The notes: generated by a model not told the origin, from the letters alone. DNA of 43,872 nt from Scytonema sp. UIC 10036 (GCF_009725235.1 NZ_WJFC01000105.1:1-43872), one strand, 5' to 3'. Positions 32,268 through 40,979 are shown, counted from the stretch's first letter. Made by a program: numbers and translations.

Positions 32268-33680
32268 TCACTTTTTGCTCGCCCAGAAGCGAATTGTTAG
32301 CCAAGTCAATAAGGCTGCTGCGATCGCCACACCAATTCCGTATATAAATGGAATAGCGGGATCGAACCACCAAGGTTTTGGGGTTGGATTTTCCAGATAT
32401 TTGTTAAGGGCAATACTGAGGGGATCTGTGTTACCTTCTCCCAGTTTTTCTAAAGATACAACCATAGAACCTGCAGTCAATCCCACCCCAATAATCGCAA
32501 CTGTATTTTGAAAATTTTGAGCGCTTTGTGCGCGATCGACTTCTACTTCGGCTCGTATAAAATTGACTGCTATATGTAACATTTCCAAGCCTTTGCTCAG
32601 ATTATGATAATCTTTTTGTAATTGCCGCAAATATTTTTCTTGTGCTTGCTGACTAAATTTGTTCAAAAACTCTAAATCGCTTTGAATTCCCTTTGCTGTT
32701 GAGTTTTCTAATATAGTCTTCAATCGCTGAGAATAATTATACAGATTCACTTCAATGGTATTGGATTGATAATCTAGATAATTGAGATCGATTGTATACT
32801 GAGAAAATAAATTTTCAGCTTTATCTAAATTTTTATGAAGTTGCTTCAATGTTATTTTTTCAGCTTCTTTTTTTCTTAATAAGAATACATAATCTTGAAT
32901 ATCAATAAAATCTTTTTTCAAATATGTCTTAATTTGTCGGCTTTCATGATATGCCCATAAGATTTTACTTCTGTAACAAAATAGCCGCAACCAATCATTA
33001 ATCAACTCCCCCGATTTTTCTGCCGCGTTCTCATCAGGGTAGATGATAATGATAACATGATGCTTATCCTCAATTCTATCTTCAATAGTTACAGGAACTT
33101 CTAAATTTCTAAAATTGTATTGACGCAATTCAAAGATATCTCCTCCGAAAATATGTCCTTTTCCCTGCAAGTTCTTCTGCCAGTTAGCATTAGGAATTAG
33201 GTTTTGATAGCATTCTCGAGCAATAATTTCAGAATTGTCATGAGAAGTTATCTTTGGCATAATACCAGAAACCAACCAGGTTTCACCTAAATTGGCTCCT
33301 TGGTAGTTTATACTTTGAAAAATCAGGTTTCGTAAAGCTTTAATGCTACTAGTTGGATAAGAAGAAGTCTTATCTGCAACCGAACAATCTACGACTAGCC
33401 CATAGGTATCGCTCAATCGTACTGGATAGTAATATCCTTCATAATTTTGAGATTTTAAATCTAAAGGTGTAATTTGCTCTTCACCAAGTAATTCTATAAA
33501 CTCAGCTTCCAATTCAACTTGAAACTCCTCGTCTTTTTCTTGAATTGAATAATGAATATTGGTTGGTAGTTTTTGAAAGAACGACTGACGATTTTCTTCT
33601 ACTTTCGCGGTACTTTGTCCGAGTGCATCTCGCAAGTCATAAAGAAACAAATCGATAGTGGGATAGACTAGATGAGCCAT
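32268..33680 (-). CDS. Uncharacterised protein with long helical region and C-terminal membrane segments
   Basis: I do not recognise a named family with confidence. The 470 residues divide into an alpha/beta-like N-terminal half (PTIDLFLYDLRDALGQS, YPVRLSDTYGLVVDCSVADK, VIIIIYPDENA) and a mostly helical, coiled-coil-prone stretch (about 275-390). The C-terminus has two hydrophobic segments, VAIIGVGLTAGSMVV near 396-410 and IPFIYGIGVAIAAALLTWL near 443-461. This suggests a membrane-tethered protein with its bulk in the cytoplasm. It follows the 154-residue gene on the same strand after 120 bases, with a caspase remnant divergent upstream. Such an arrangement recalls CATRA-type caspase conflict systems, but I cannot confirm that from sequence alone. 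Confidence 0.6.
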   Translation of the reverse strand: MAHLVYPTIDLFLYDLRDALGQSTAKVEENRQSFFQKLPTNIHYSIQEKDEEFQVELEAEFIELLGEEQITPLDLKSQNYEGYYYPVRLSDTYGLVVDCSVADKTSSYPTSSIKALRNLIFQSINYQGANLGETWLVSGIMPKITSHDNSEIIARECYQNLIPNANWQKNLQGKGHIFGGDIFELRQYNFRNLEVPVTIEDRIEDKHHVIIIIYPDENAAEKSGELINDWLRLFCYRSKILWAYHESRQIKTYLKKDFIDIQDYVFLLRKKEAEKITLKQLHKNLDKAENLFSQYTIDLNYLDYQSNTIEVNLYNYSQRLKTILENSTAKGIQSDLEFLNKFSQQAQEKYLRQLQKDYHNLSKGLEMLHIAVNFIRAEVEVDRAQSAQNFQNTVAIIGVGLTAGSMVVSLEKLGEGNTDPLSIALNKYLENPTPKPWWFDPAIPFIYGIGVAIAAALLTWLTIRFWASKK

Positions 33681-33800
33681 GAAATAGATAAATGTAAATT
33701 ATACCATTTTGGATTTTAGATTTTAGATTTTGGATTGGGACAGCTTTGCTTGAACTAAATTTCACACTACGATCTGTCGCATTCTTTTTTCAATTTAGTA

Positions 33801-34265
33801 TCAGGTAAGTAGGTGGAGATTTTTCTGAAGACGCTCAAGAAAGCTAAGTTGCTTGACTTTTTCAGATGGCTCATCACTTCTCAAAATAGGAACAACAATA
33901 TCGTTGACTATTTCACGATCGCTGTCAGCCTTAGCTAACTTAGTTGGTTTATAACCGCGTACTTCACGTTTACACTCGCCTGCTAGCTCCTTCTCTAGCT
34001 CATCCTTGTTAGGTAATAGAGAAGCTAAAAGATGGCTGTCCACAATATCCAACTTAGCTTTAATCGCTTGATAGCGCTGATATAAAGAAATGTTTGATGA
34101 AATGAGCGTCATCAAGCGTTCTTGTATATCATTCCACCGTTGGGGAAAGTCGAGAGCAAGTTGATCCCCAATCGTTTCTAATTCAGGGTTTTCGGAAGGA
34201 GTCAAGGTAACATCGAATTCCTTCAGAGCTAGAAGCAGAGCAAGTAGTGTTGTGTTAGCAGACAT
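33801..34265 (-). CDS. Small helical protein of unknown function next to a caspase remnant
   Basis: The 154 residues are predicted mainly helical, with no signal peptide or membrane span (LALLLALKEFDVTLTPSENP, FPQRWNDIQERLMTLIS, LSFLERLQKNLHLL). It starts 235 bases from the divergently oriented caspase-transposase chimera and precedes the membrane-protein gene. A small accessory protein of a caspase-based conflict system is an attractive reading but unproven. Start ATG 34265 has no strong ribosome site. Length and codon pattern look genuine. Confidence 0.55.
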   Translation of the reverse strand: MSANTTLLALLLALKEFDVTLTPSENPELETIGDQLALDFPQRWNDIQERLMTLISSNISLYQRYQAIKAKLDIVDSHLLASLLPNKDELEKELAGECKREVRGYKPTKLAKADSDREIVNDIVVPILRSDEPSEKVKQLSFLERLQKNLHLLT

Positions 34266-34500
34266 AAGTATAATAATATCAAGAATAAAAAAATATTAAA
34301 ACTTTGCGAAACAAGGTAAAGTTATTATCTTTTCTGTGTATACATCAATAATAATCAGGATTTCGGAAAATGTAAAAACAAATAAAGTAATTCCACGGTT
34401 GACAGACAATGACAAGATTTTGACACATTTTAAGAAACTCAATGTTTCTCTGTAAAAATTTGTATCAAAATATATTAAATGTCACCTGAAATGTACTGCC

Positions 34501-35145
34501 ATGAAGCGGGAAGCCCTGGTCGTTGGTATTAATCGTTACCCTTATATGACAAATCTCTTGCAACCGGCAAAGGATGCAGAGGCGCTCGCACGACTACTTG
34601 AGGATTGTGGCGACTTTGAGGTGCAGCGTTTGCCTTGTAACATAGGGAAACGGGAAGTCAATCCCAAAGAATTACTACAGAAACAAGAACTCGAAGAAGC
34701 TATTAAGCGGCTTTTTCAACCAAAAGGTCACATAATTGCCAACACGGCATTACTCTATTTTGCAGGGCATGGTTTGCTCAAGCAAGAAGCCACAGTTCAC
34801 CTAGTCTGGATACCAAAAAGACGTAAGCCAGTATTAGTAGGTGACGTTAAATTGCGCCTTAGTCAAATACTGACTGAAGTTGCATCGGAAAAGAAATGGA
34901 TAATTAAATGCTTAGAAATTGCTCCTGACCACGTTCACGTACTCGTAGAGTACGATCCGAGTACTCCAATTAATTCAATAGTCAAAGCTTTTAAGGGGCG
35001 TTCTTCTCGATATCTAAGACTTGAGTTTCCTCACTTGCTGAAATTGCCTACGTTATGGACTCACGCTTATTTTTATGACACTACAGGCAAGGTGTCTTCA
35101 GCAATCATTGAAGCGTACATTAACGATCCACATCATTACAAATGA
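34501..35145 (+). CDS. Caspase N-terminus fused in frame to an IS200/IS605 TnpA transposase
   Basis: Residues 1-95 are the start of a caspase-like (peptidase C14) domain: REALVVGINRYPYMTNLLQP, KDAEALARLLEDCGDFEVQRL and the catalytic-His motif LLYFAGHG (His90). The catalytic Cys that should follow some 40-60 residues later is absent. From residue 96 the frame becomes a Y1-transposase: VHLVWIPKRRKPVLVGDV, the HUH motif PDHVHVLV, KAFKGRSSRYLRLEFPHL, LWTHAYFYDTTGKVS, and a tyrosine in EAYINDPHHYK. The usual first 15-20 residues of TnpA are missing. A non-coding hairpin typical of an IS right end follows at 35193-35256. This is most simply a caspase gene truncated by an insertion. Whether the hybrid protein is made is unknown; no clear ribosome site precedes ATG 34501. 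Confidence 0.8.
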   Translation: MKREALVVGINRYPYMTNLLQPAKDAEALARLLEDCGDFEVQRLPCNIGKREVNPKELLQKQELEEAIKRLFQPKGHIIANTALLYFAGHGLLKQEATVHLVWIPKRRKPVLVGDVKLRLSQILTEVASEKKWIIKCLEIAPDHVHVLVEYDPSTPINSIVKAFKGRSSRYLRLEFPHLLKLPTLWTHAYFYDTTGKVSSAIIEAYINDPHHYK

Positions 35146-35256
35146 CGAATTCTCAATATTACGCCTGATAAATCAGGACGCGTCGCCTTTGGGCCCCGAT
35201 ATAAATAGCGCATGAACATCAATTCATTTAATTTCTTGATGTTCATACTTCGGGGC
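34786..35256 (+). mobile_element. IS200/IS605-family remnant lacking its left end
   Basis: It comprises the TnpA-coding part plus about 110 downstream bases with two palindromes: CCTGAT/ATCAGG at 35164-35177 and the terminal hairpin at 35193-35256. No left-end hairpin or TnpA start codon is present, because the coding sequence joins directly to the caspase frame. There is no tnpB. The element may be defective, or could be mobilised by a related transposase. Confidence 0.65.
35193..35256. repeat. IS right-end hairpin
   Basis: GCCCCGA (35193-35199) pairs with TCGGGGC (35250-35256). Inside, ATGAACATCAA (35212-35222) pairs with TTGATGTTCAT (35236-35246). Such subterminal hairpins are recognised by Y1 transposases of the IS200/IS605 family. 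Confidence 0.7.
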
Positions 35257-35320
35257 TACCAGGCATCCTACGTATTTTAAGTGTATAATTTTATAGCAGT
35301 TTTCACCTAAATGAAACACA

Positions 35321-35354
35321 TCTGTAGGGGATCAAGGCCTTGCGCCCCTACAGA
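35321..35354. repeat. TCTGTAGGGG / CCCCTACAGA hairpin
   Basis: Perfect 10-base arms flank ATCAAGGCCTTGCG, which is itself partly palindromic (CAAGGCCTTG). It is a common type of dispersed cyanobacterial hairpin. It lies between the IS remnant and the second Rpn copy. Confidence 0.7.
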
Positions 35355-35448
35355 TTACCTAAAAATGGCTGTAAATCAAAAACTTTTTAATAAAGAAAAA
35401 TAAATTATTTTAAACTAATAAAACTGCAATTTTATTAGCAAGAAATGC

Positions 35449-36243
35449 ATGACTGCCGATCCACTTTTTTATGAGATTTTCAAAGAAATACCGGAATTAT
35501 TTTTTGAGCTTATCGGTCAACCAGAAAAAGACCCAAGCATCTATAAATTCAGCGCTCCAGAAATTAAACAAAGAGGATTTCGTTTAGATGGGTTGCTCTC
35601 AACGAACGAAGCTTACCCGCACGAACCAATTTACTTTATTGAGGCTCAGTCTTATAAAGATGATAATTTCTACAACCAGTTCGTTGCCAAAATCATTCTT
35701 TATCTGACTCAATACCAACCTCCCAATGAAGAATGGTACGCTATGGTCATTTATGACACAAAAAGTCATGAAGGGAATTATCCTAAATACTTGAATTTTT
35801 TCCTACCGAATCTCAGCCGCTTTTATTTGGATGAACTAGCAAAAACTCCCAACCAATCTCTAGCTGTAGGAGTGATGCGTTTAATAGTCGAACAGAAAAG
35901 CCAGGAAAAAACGGGAGAACTGGCTAGGCAGTTGATCGGGCAAGCTCAACAAGAACTCACTGATGCCACTTTGGAGGAAAAAGTTTTAGAATTTATTAAA
36001 GCGATAGTGATTGATAAGTTTGCGAATTTGAGTCGGGAGGAACTTGAAGCAATGCTGAAGTTAGATTCTTTGAGAAAAAGTAAAGTTTATCAGGAAGCTT
36101 TTGGGGAAGGTTTTGAGGAGGGTGCATTAGCGACAAAGTTAGAGACGATTCCCACACTAATGAGGTTAGGGTTAAGCATTGAGCAAATTGCCGAATCCCT
36201 AAAACTGGATGTCGAAACTGTGAGAAAGAATACTCAACAGTAG
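35449..36243 (+). CDS. Rpn-family (DUF2887-type) PD-(D/E)XK nuclease/transposase-like protein
   Basis: The intact 264-residue copy reads MTADPLFYEIFKEIPELFFE, then FRLDGLLSTNEAYPHEPIYF and IEAQSYKDDNFYNQFVAKII. The catalytic core is of the PD-(D/E)XK type with an E-x-Q in place of E-x-K. The C-terminal region (LRKSKVYQEAFGEGFEEGAL, LMRLGLSIEQIAESLKLDVE) ends in a helix-turn-helix-like segment. Relatives such as RpnA in E. coli promote recombination, and cyanobacterial genomes carry many copies. The sequence upstream (from about 35385) is shared with the broken copy at 31195, so the duplication included the promoter region. The stop codon is followed at once by GGTTGTGTTGAGG repeats. Confidence 0.85.
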   Translation: MTADPLFYEIFKEIPELFFELIGQPEKDPSIYKFSAPEIKQRGFRLDGLLSTNEAYPHEPIYFIEAQSYKDDNFYNQFVAKIILYLTQYQPPNEEWYAMVIYDTKSHEGNYPKYLNFFLPNLSRFYLDELAKTPNQSLAVGVMRLIVEQKSQEKTGELARQLIGQAQQELTDATLEEKVLEFIKAIVIDKFANLSREELEAMLKLDSLRKSKVYQEAFGEGFEEGALATKLETIPTLMRLGLSIEQIAESLKLDVETVRKNTQQ

Positions 36244-36244
36244 G

Positions 36245-36352
36245 TTGTGTTGAGGAACGAAACCCAACATGAATTCTCGCTTGTGTTGAGGAACGAAACC
36301 CAACATGAATTCTCGCTTGTGTTGGGTTTCACTTTGTTCAACCCAACCTACG
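36245..36352. repeat. Tandem 36-bp repeat with GGGTT/AACCC hairpin partner
   Basis: The unit beginning TTGTGTTGAGGAACGAAACC is present twice exactly (36245-36280 and 36281-36316). A partial inverted form follows (TTGTGTTGGGTTTCAC and AACCCAACCTACG, to 36352). It belongs to the same family as 14897 and 30952. Confidence 0.85.
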
Positions 36353-36433
36353 TTGATTCTTGACGATAATCCCAGCGATCGCCCACATTCGATTTTGTAT
36401 GGCACAGCTCTACCTAAGCCTTAGCTTGGATAC

Positions 36434-36483
36434 GGGAGGCGGAGCCTCCCAAGTAGGCATTCCCAGGCTCCGCCTGGGAACGA
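36434..36483. repeat. Twin palindromes GGGAGGCGGAGCCTCCC and TTCCCAGGC...GCCTGGGAA
   Basis: Two adjacent perfect or near-perfect palindromes precede GGGAACGAG, then CTCCCTACTCCCTA heptads that abut the stop codon of the caspase-hydrolase gene. The block lies downstream of that minus-strand gene and may serve as its transcript end. Confidence 0.75.
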
Positions 36484-36498
36484 GAAACTCCCTACTCC

Positions 36499-39400
36499 CT
36501 ATTTTCGAGATAGTGCTTCTGATAGGGCTGCTAAGCCTGGTGGAAGAGTAAAGTAAGTTACGTGATCGCACGCAACATATGGTTCTAATATTCTCGGTGG
36601 CGGTGTTCTGTCACTACTTACACTTGTAATACTAGCCACGCTGACGGCAAGATCGTTGGGTTGCTTAAAGAACGCTAAATCAATGGCTTTATCCATTGCT
36701 TTACCAAATAGCTTTTGCATTAATCGATGGAGTTGACCGGTTTTCTCATCTGAAGCCCCCGGTATCAATGACCTGTCACCTGCAACAATTGTATAGGGAA
36801 CGCGGGGATCGCTTGAGGATGCGATCGCTTTGAAAAATTCTGAATCTGGATGCATTTGATCTAAAGACAGATCGTTATTTTCCACAAGTTCAAGTAACAT
36901 AGCTACAATTTGTGTGGGCCAAACAACGGCTGACAGTTGATTTAACCCCAAACCAAGGGTTGCAAATACCCAATCTTCAATGCTAGGCCAGGGAGAACCT
37001 GCGTTTGGTGTACCAAACATCACTAAGTGTTGTACAACTTGATTGCCACCTTCTTGCTCAATAAACCATCGACTTATCAAACCACCCATAGAGTGAGCGA
37101 CTATGTGTAATTCTTTACCATGATTGGCTCCCAAGCCAATTTCTTGCAGCCGTTGTCCTAAAAGCTTTGCGTTTTCTTCAATAGTGGTATAAAGATTTTC
37201 ATAATCAAAAGCTAACACTAAGTCATAGTGTTCTTTCAAAGTACACTCTTGCCCATCAACCGTAACTTTGGCTTTGTTAATGGAGCAGAGACTGCGTTGT
37301 GTAGCACCAAGAATACCATGAATGAAGAGAACAATTTTTTGTGCTTGGGCAACTTGTGCTTTAATTGTCTCCTTATCAGCTTCGTAAGTGACGGTATCTT
37401 TCTCATCAACGTTCATTATAGAACGTAAAAGAGGGTAATTATATGGTCTTCCCAACTTTTTATGGGCAACTTTTTCCAAGAAAATTTTGATAGAACCTTG
37501 CAAACTCCGACTGCTTGTACTTGGTTTTGGCAAACGTTCCAAAACAATCTCAGTTTTGCCGTTTTCCGTTCTAATTCCTTTTCCTAACGGTAAGAAAAAC
37601 TTGTCCTCACTATCGTAAGCAAATGGTAAGAGGTATTCATTTTCTGCTAACCCTTTGTCAAGCAATATCTTCAAAGGAGCATCTTTGTTGACAACAGTAT
37701 AGTCTTCGATATCACTTAACTCTATTGCACTCAATCCCGGATCGCTTCCTCGGCTAGTTGTCAACTCAAAAGATTCGGTAATCCGAGGTTCTTGACGCAG
37801 TATCGCAGGCAAAATTAAGTTACCCAAATCCCGACTTGCTTGGGGTACTGTAGTCAAATTCACCTTGGCACGCAAACTGGGATGGGCTTGTACCTCAACC
37901 AAACCATCTTGTAATGAAGTGCTACCATTAGACTTAACGACTTTGGCATCTTGCGGTCGAATGAGAGTGACTGTAATTTCTTTTGTCATCCAGTCATCAT
38001 AATTGCCTTGTGCTCTCACAGCATTGCGCGTATGCACTCCGTCTAACAACCGATCCAAAGTTCCCCGATACTGTTCTGGCGAACGATTTCCTGGGGGAGG
38101 GTTCAATCCATCTTGCTGCAGCAAACTGGCATTAAATTCTGTGGTACAGACAATCAACTTGAAAATATCTTTATACTCTGTAATTCCCTGTTCCAAAAAT
38201 GCCTCTGGTATGTAGAAAACAAGTTCTTCACTTTCAACAGAAGTGGTTCCTCCGCTATCGCTGGGTGCTAACTTAATACTGCTTTTTTGCTCAAACAAGT
38301 CGGCATTGATTGCGTAATCTTCCGAGAGAAGTAAGATGTTGGCATAGAGAGTTTTAGAACTGAGATTTGTTAATTTTACTTGAAGAACTGGACCAAGCCA
38401 CTCATAGTTGTTACTGTCATAGGTGTACTCTACGCGCAATTCTGAACTTGATGGCGACTCTTGCTGTCCGGAAATAATTGCAATCTCCATCTTTATATCA
38501 TCCGGTTTAATGCGGCTGGTTGCAGGAGTGGAGAGATCTAAAACATTCTTCCAACGAGCAATGTGCTCTAAACGAGTTATGAGTTCGGAAGCAGATTCAG
38601 ACGTGTAACTTTCTCCTGGAGTTTCTGGAATTGGAGCAACGGTAGGGCTTAAGTCTTCACGCTGTAAAATCCAATACTGACTTTGAGCGGCAACTATATA
38701 GTAATTTGCATCTGCGGCTTGCTCTACTTCACGCACATATAACGAAGGTTGATTCCTCAGTCCAGCTGTTTGTAATGTTTTCCGTGCCAGTTCTATACCT
38801 GCTGCATCACTTTTATCAGTCTGAAAGTAAACTTTTAAAGGTGGAAGTGGTAAGCTGATAGCTACAGCCTTATAACTTTCTTTTTCTGATAACTTTTCTT
38901 CACCCTTGATAATTTGTACTTTACTGCGTTGAGGAAGTACTTTAGTTACTTTTACTTCGCCCAAGGCAGCATCTAGGTTGCGTAACTCTTCTGAATTAGC
39001 TGTTATGGGAAAAATTGCCAATAGAGTTTCTGTCTCTTGAGAAGCTTTCAAACCGTGTAGAGCACCGCCATCAATGACCCAACCTCTTTCATTCCTGTTA
39101 TAAGTTAGGGCAAAGAACACATCGCGATCGCCAATCGCACCACCCAAGAAAGGCTGGTCTAATTCATCGGGATTGGTTGCATCAACTTGTGGCGATTGTT
39201 CCTTAACTTTACCACTGACGATCGCATTAATATTTCTGGCTAAGTCTCGATAAGTAATCTTACCATTAGTCCGTTGGAGAGTTTGCATAAAGAAGTAAGA
39301 AAAAGCACCTCTTGGCTGACCGTCATCACCTTTGTACTCTTTAGCCAACTCATAGTCCCGACAGGCGGAAAACATGATATGCTTGCCTCTTGGTGGTAAA

Positions 39401-40032
39401 ATCACACCAGTTTTCTTTTTCTGGTCATCCAGATTGCGAGAAGACGTTAACAGCTCGTGCAATGCCGCTTGGTCTTCATAAAAAAGATAACTCTTCAAAT
39501 CTCGTTCTCGATTATCGACAGGACCGCGACGAACTTTCACATCCGGTGCTAAATCTCTCGTTCCCGAACCAGAGTGACAGCAATCGAGCACAATCAAGAC
39601 ATGAGGGTCTTTCTTTGCCACTAGAGAGATCAGGTAAGATAACTCCTTATCTGCAAGGTCTTTCCCATTCGCTGTACGGCTATCGTAACAAATCAAGCTT
39701 TCATTCAGACGGTCTGGTTCTAAAACCCAAAATTCCTCTGGTGCTTTTTCTTGACCCCCATGACCGGCATAGTAGAAAAACACAACATCACTACTTTCTG
39801 CCTTGCACAGATGCTCCTTAAAACCTTGAATAATTGCTTCGCGAGTAGCTTGTTCGTTCTTCAGAATTAAAGGTTCTACCAATTGCCATTCGCCGTCTTT
39901 TGTGCGCTCTTTAAGATATTCTTGCGCGGCTTCAATATCATGAACGCACCCCTGTAATGAAGGGACTTGAGAGACTGAGTTAGGGTCGTATTCATCGATA
40001 CCGACAAGCAGCGCGTAAATACTTTTAGCCAT
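36499..40032 (-). CDS. Caspase-family protease fused to a C-terminal alpha/beta hydrolase
   Basis: The 1177-residue protein starts with a complete caspase (peptidase C14, orthocaspase) domain. It reads YALLVGIDEYDPNS, catalytic His91 in FFYYAGHGGQ, catalytic Cys152 in LIVLDCCHSGSG, and MFSACRDYELAKEY near 220. The middle (about 300-850) is a beta-rich region I cannot name. The C-terminal part (about 880-1177) is a lipase-like alpha/beta hydrolase with LFIHGILG near 904, nucleophile Ser981 in VAHSMGGLIS, VMFGTPNAGSPWP and a late CDHVTYF that likely supplies the His. No signal peptide is present. Such two-enzyme proteins look like regulated effectors, with the caspase possibly processing or releasing the hydrolase. 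This is inference. The stop codon TAG lies inside a TAGGGAG heptad stretch. Confidence 0.85.
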   Translation of the reverse strand: MAKSIYALLVGIDEYDPNSVSQVPSLQGCVHDIEAAQEYLKERTKDGEWQLVEPLILKNEQATREAIIQGFKEHLCKAESSDVVFFYYAGHGGQEKAPEEFWVLEPDRLNESLICYDSRTANGKDLADKELSYLISLVAKKDPHVLIVLDCCHSGSGTRDLAPDVKVRRGPVDNRERDLKSYLFYEDQAALHELLTSSRNLDDQKKKTGVILPPRGKHIMFSACRDYELAKEYKGDDGQPRGAFSYFFMQTLQRTNGKITYRDLARNINAIVSGKVKEQSPQVDATNPDELDQPFLGGAIGDRDVFFALTYNRNERGWVIDGGALHGLKASQETETLLAIFPITANSEELRNLDAALGEVKVTKVLPQRSKVQIIKGEEKLSEKESYKAVAISLPLPPLKVYFQTDKSDAAGIELARKTLQTAGLRNQPSLYVREVEQAADANYYIVAAQSQYWILQREDLSPTVAPIPETPGESYTSESASELITRLEHIARWKNVLDLSTPATSRIKPDDIKMEIAIISGQQESPSSSELRVEYTYDSNNYEWLGPVLQVKLTNLSSKTLYANILLLSEDYAINADLFEQKSSIKLAPSDSGGTTSVESEELVFYIPEAFLEQGITEYKDIFKLIVCTTEFNASLLQQDGLNPPPGNRSPEQYRGTLDRLLDGVHTRNAVRAQGNYDDWMTKEITVTLIRPQDAKVVKSNGSTSLQDGLVEVQAHPSLRAKVNLTTVPQASRDLGNLILPAILRQEPRITESFELTTSRGSDPGLSAIELSDIEDYTVVNKDAPLKILLDKGLAENEYLLPFAYDSEDKFFLPLGKGIRTENGKTEIVLERLPKPSTSSRSLQGSIKIFLEKVAHKKLGRPYNYPLLRSIMNVDEKDTVTYEADKETIKAQVAQAQKIVLFIHGILGATQRSLCSINKAKVTVDGQECTLKEHYDLVLAFDYENLYTTIEENAKLLGQRLQEIGLGANHGKELHIVAHSMGGLISRWFIEQEGGNQVVQHLVMFGTPNAGSPWPSIEDWVFATLGLGLNQLSAVVWPTQIVAMLLELVENNDLSLDQMHPDSEFFKAIASSSDPRVPYTIVAGDRSLIPGASDEKTGQLHRLMQKLFGKAMDKAIDLAFFKQPNDLAVSVASITSVSSDRTPPPRILEPYVACDHVTYFTLPPGLAALSEALSRK

Positions 40033-40184
40033 GTCCGTTTACCCCAATATTGCTTTTGTTCTTAAATATTTGCTAAGTACTGTGTTGATTAACACAGCTT
40101 TAACAATGACTTAATAAGTGATACTCATTCGGCATTTGAGATTTCGGATTGAAAAGCCGCTATTTTCAACACAGAGCCTCACAT

Positions 40185-40979
40185 TCAGTAGGTGCAGGTA
40201 GAACCGGGGAACGAGATTGTTAAACTTGTACCTTGGTTTGGCAATAGCAGATCTGAAAGAATTGAGACTTCAAGAACCCTTTGGTTGACTAAATTTTGTA
40301 TGAGATCGACAACTTCCGTTATTTCTTGTTTAAGTTGTGAAGCTATGTCCCAAATTGTATTTTCACTATTGACATATTGGATGATTTTGGCACAATCTTT
40401 GGACAATTTAAAGTTTTCTAAATGGAGATAGTTCACAACTAGTGCAACATCAGGATGTAAATGCCCAAACCCTGTATTTCGCCATTTATTTTTTCGTTCA
40501 ACAGCTGTATTTAAGTATGGTATTACGTCTAATAAAGCAATTGGGTGTAATTTTTTCGGCAACCAACAACTGTTTAATTTGGAATAACCTACAATATCGA
40601 ACAAAACTTCATCAGTACTCTTGCTAATAATACTTTTTGCTTGAGTTAAGGTCAACTGTTTTTTTTCGAGACCCAACTTAAGCAAGCGATATTCCCAAAA
40701 CTCATCCTTTTTCAAATTTAGGTTATGTTCCTCAAAATTCCATCTAGGGCATATTTGTGCAACTGTTCTATACCAACGTCGAACGCGATGGTTCCCGCCT
40801 GTAGCGTATAGTAACCGTCCCCAAAAAAAATATAAATACCAGTGTTTATTGATTGACGATAGAAATAGTTCTCCTGTTGCTCGTTGTTGGGACAACCTTG
40901 CCAAGCTCTCATTAACATTAACAAAGTCTGGGTCTTCTAGTTCCATCACAGTTATTTCCTTAAAATACCGATCTCTCAA
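40185..40979 (-). CDS. PATAN-domain protein (PatA N-terminal type) lacking its receiver domain
   Basis: The 264 residues match the PATAN/DUF4388-like half of PatA-family regulators: ESLARLSQQRATGELFLSSI, HWYLYFFWGRLLYATGGNHR, RRWYRTVAQICPRWNFEEHN, and a C-terminal helical region ending LVNQRVLEVSILSDLL. Full PatA-like proteins continue for about 130 residues as a CheY-like receiver. Here the frame ends in SLTISFPGSTCTY, encoded by a fragment of the CTCGTTCCC repeat, so the receiver was probably cut off by repeat insertion or deletion. The internal Met in VMELEDPDF (about 11 residues in) may be the real start. PATAN domains act in heterocyst patterning and phototaxis in relatives. It may retain protein-binding ability without phosphorylation control. 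Confidence 0.75.
   Translation of the reverse strand: MRDRYFKEITVMELEDPDFVNVNESLARLSQQRATGELFLSSINKHWYLYFFWGRLLYATGGNHRVRRWYRTVAQICPRWNFEEHNLNLKKDEFWEYRLLKLGLEKKQLTLTQAKSIISKSTDEVLFDIVGYSKLNSCWLPKKLHPIALLDVIPYLNTAVERKNKWRNTGFGHLHPDVALVVNYLHLENFKLSKDCAKIIQYVNSENTIWDIASQLKQEITEVVDLIQNLVNQRVLEVSILSDLLLPNQGTSLTISFPGSTCTY

Noticed and set aside
36245..36316. Two 36-bp direct repeats, a CRISPR-like repeat length
   Set aside because: The copies are adjacent with no spacer between them, and the unit belongs to a dispersed hairpin family; no cas genes nearby.
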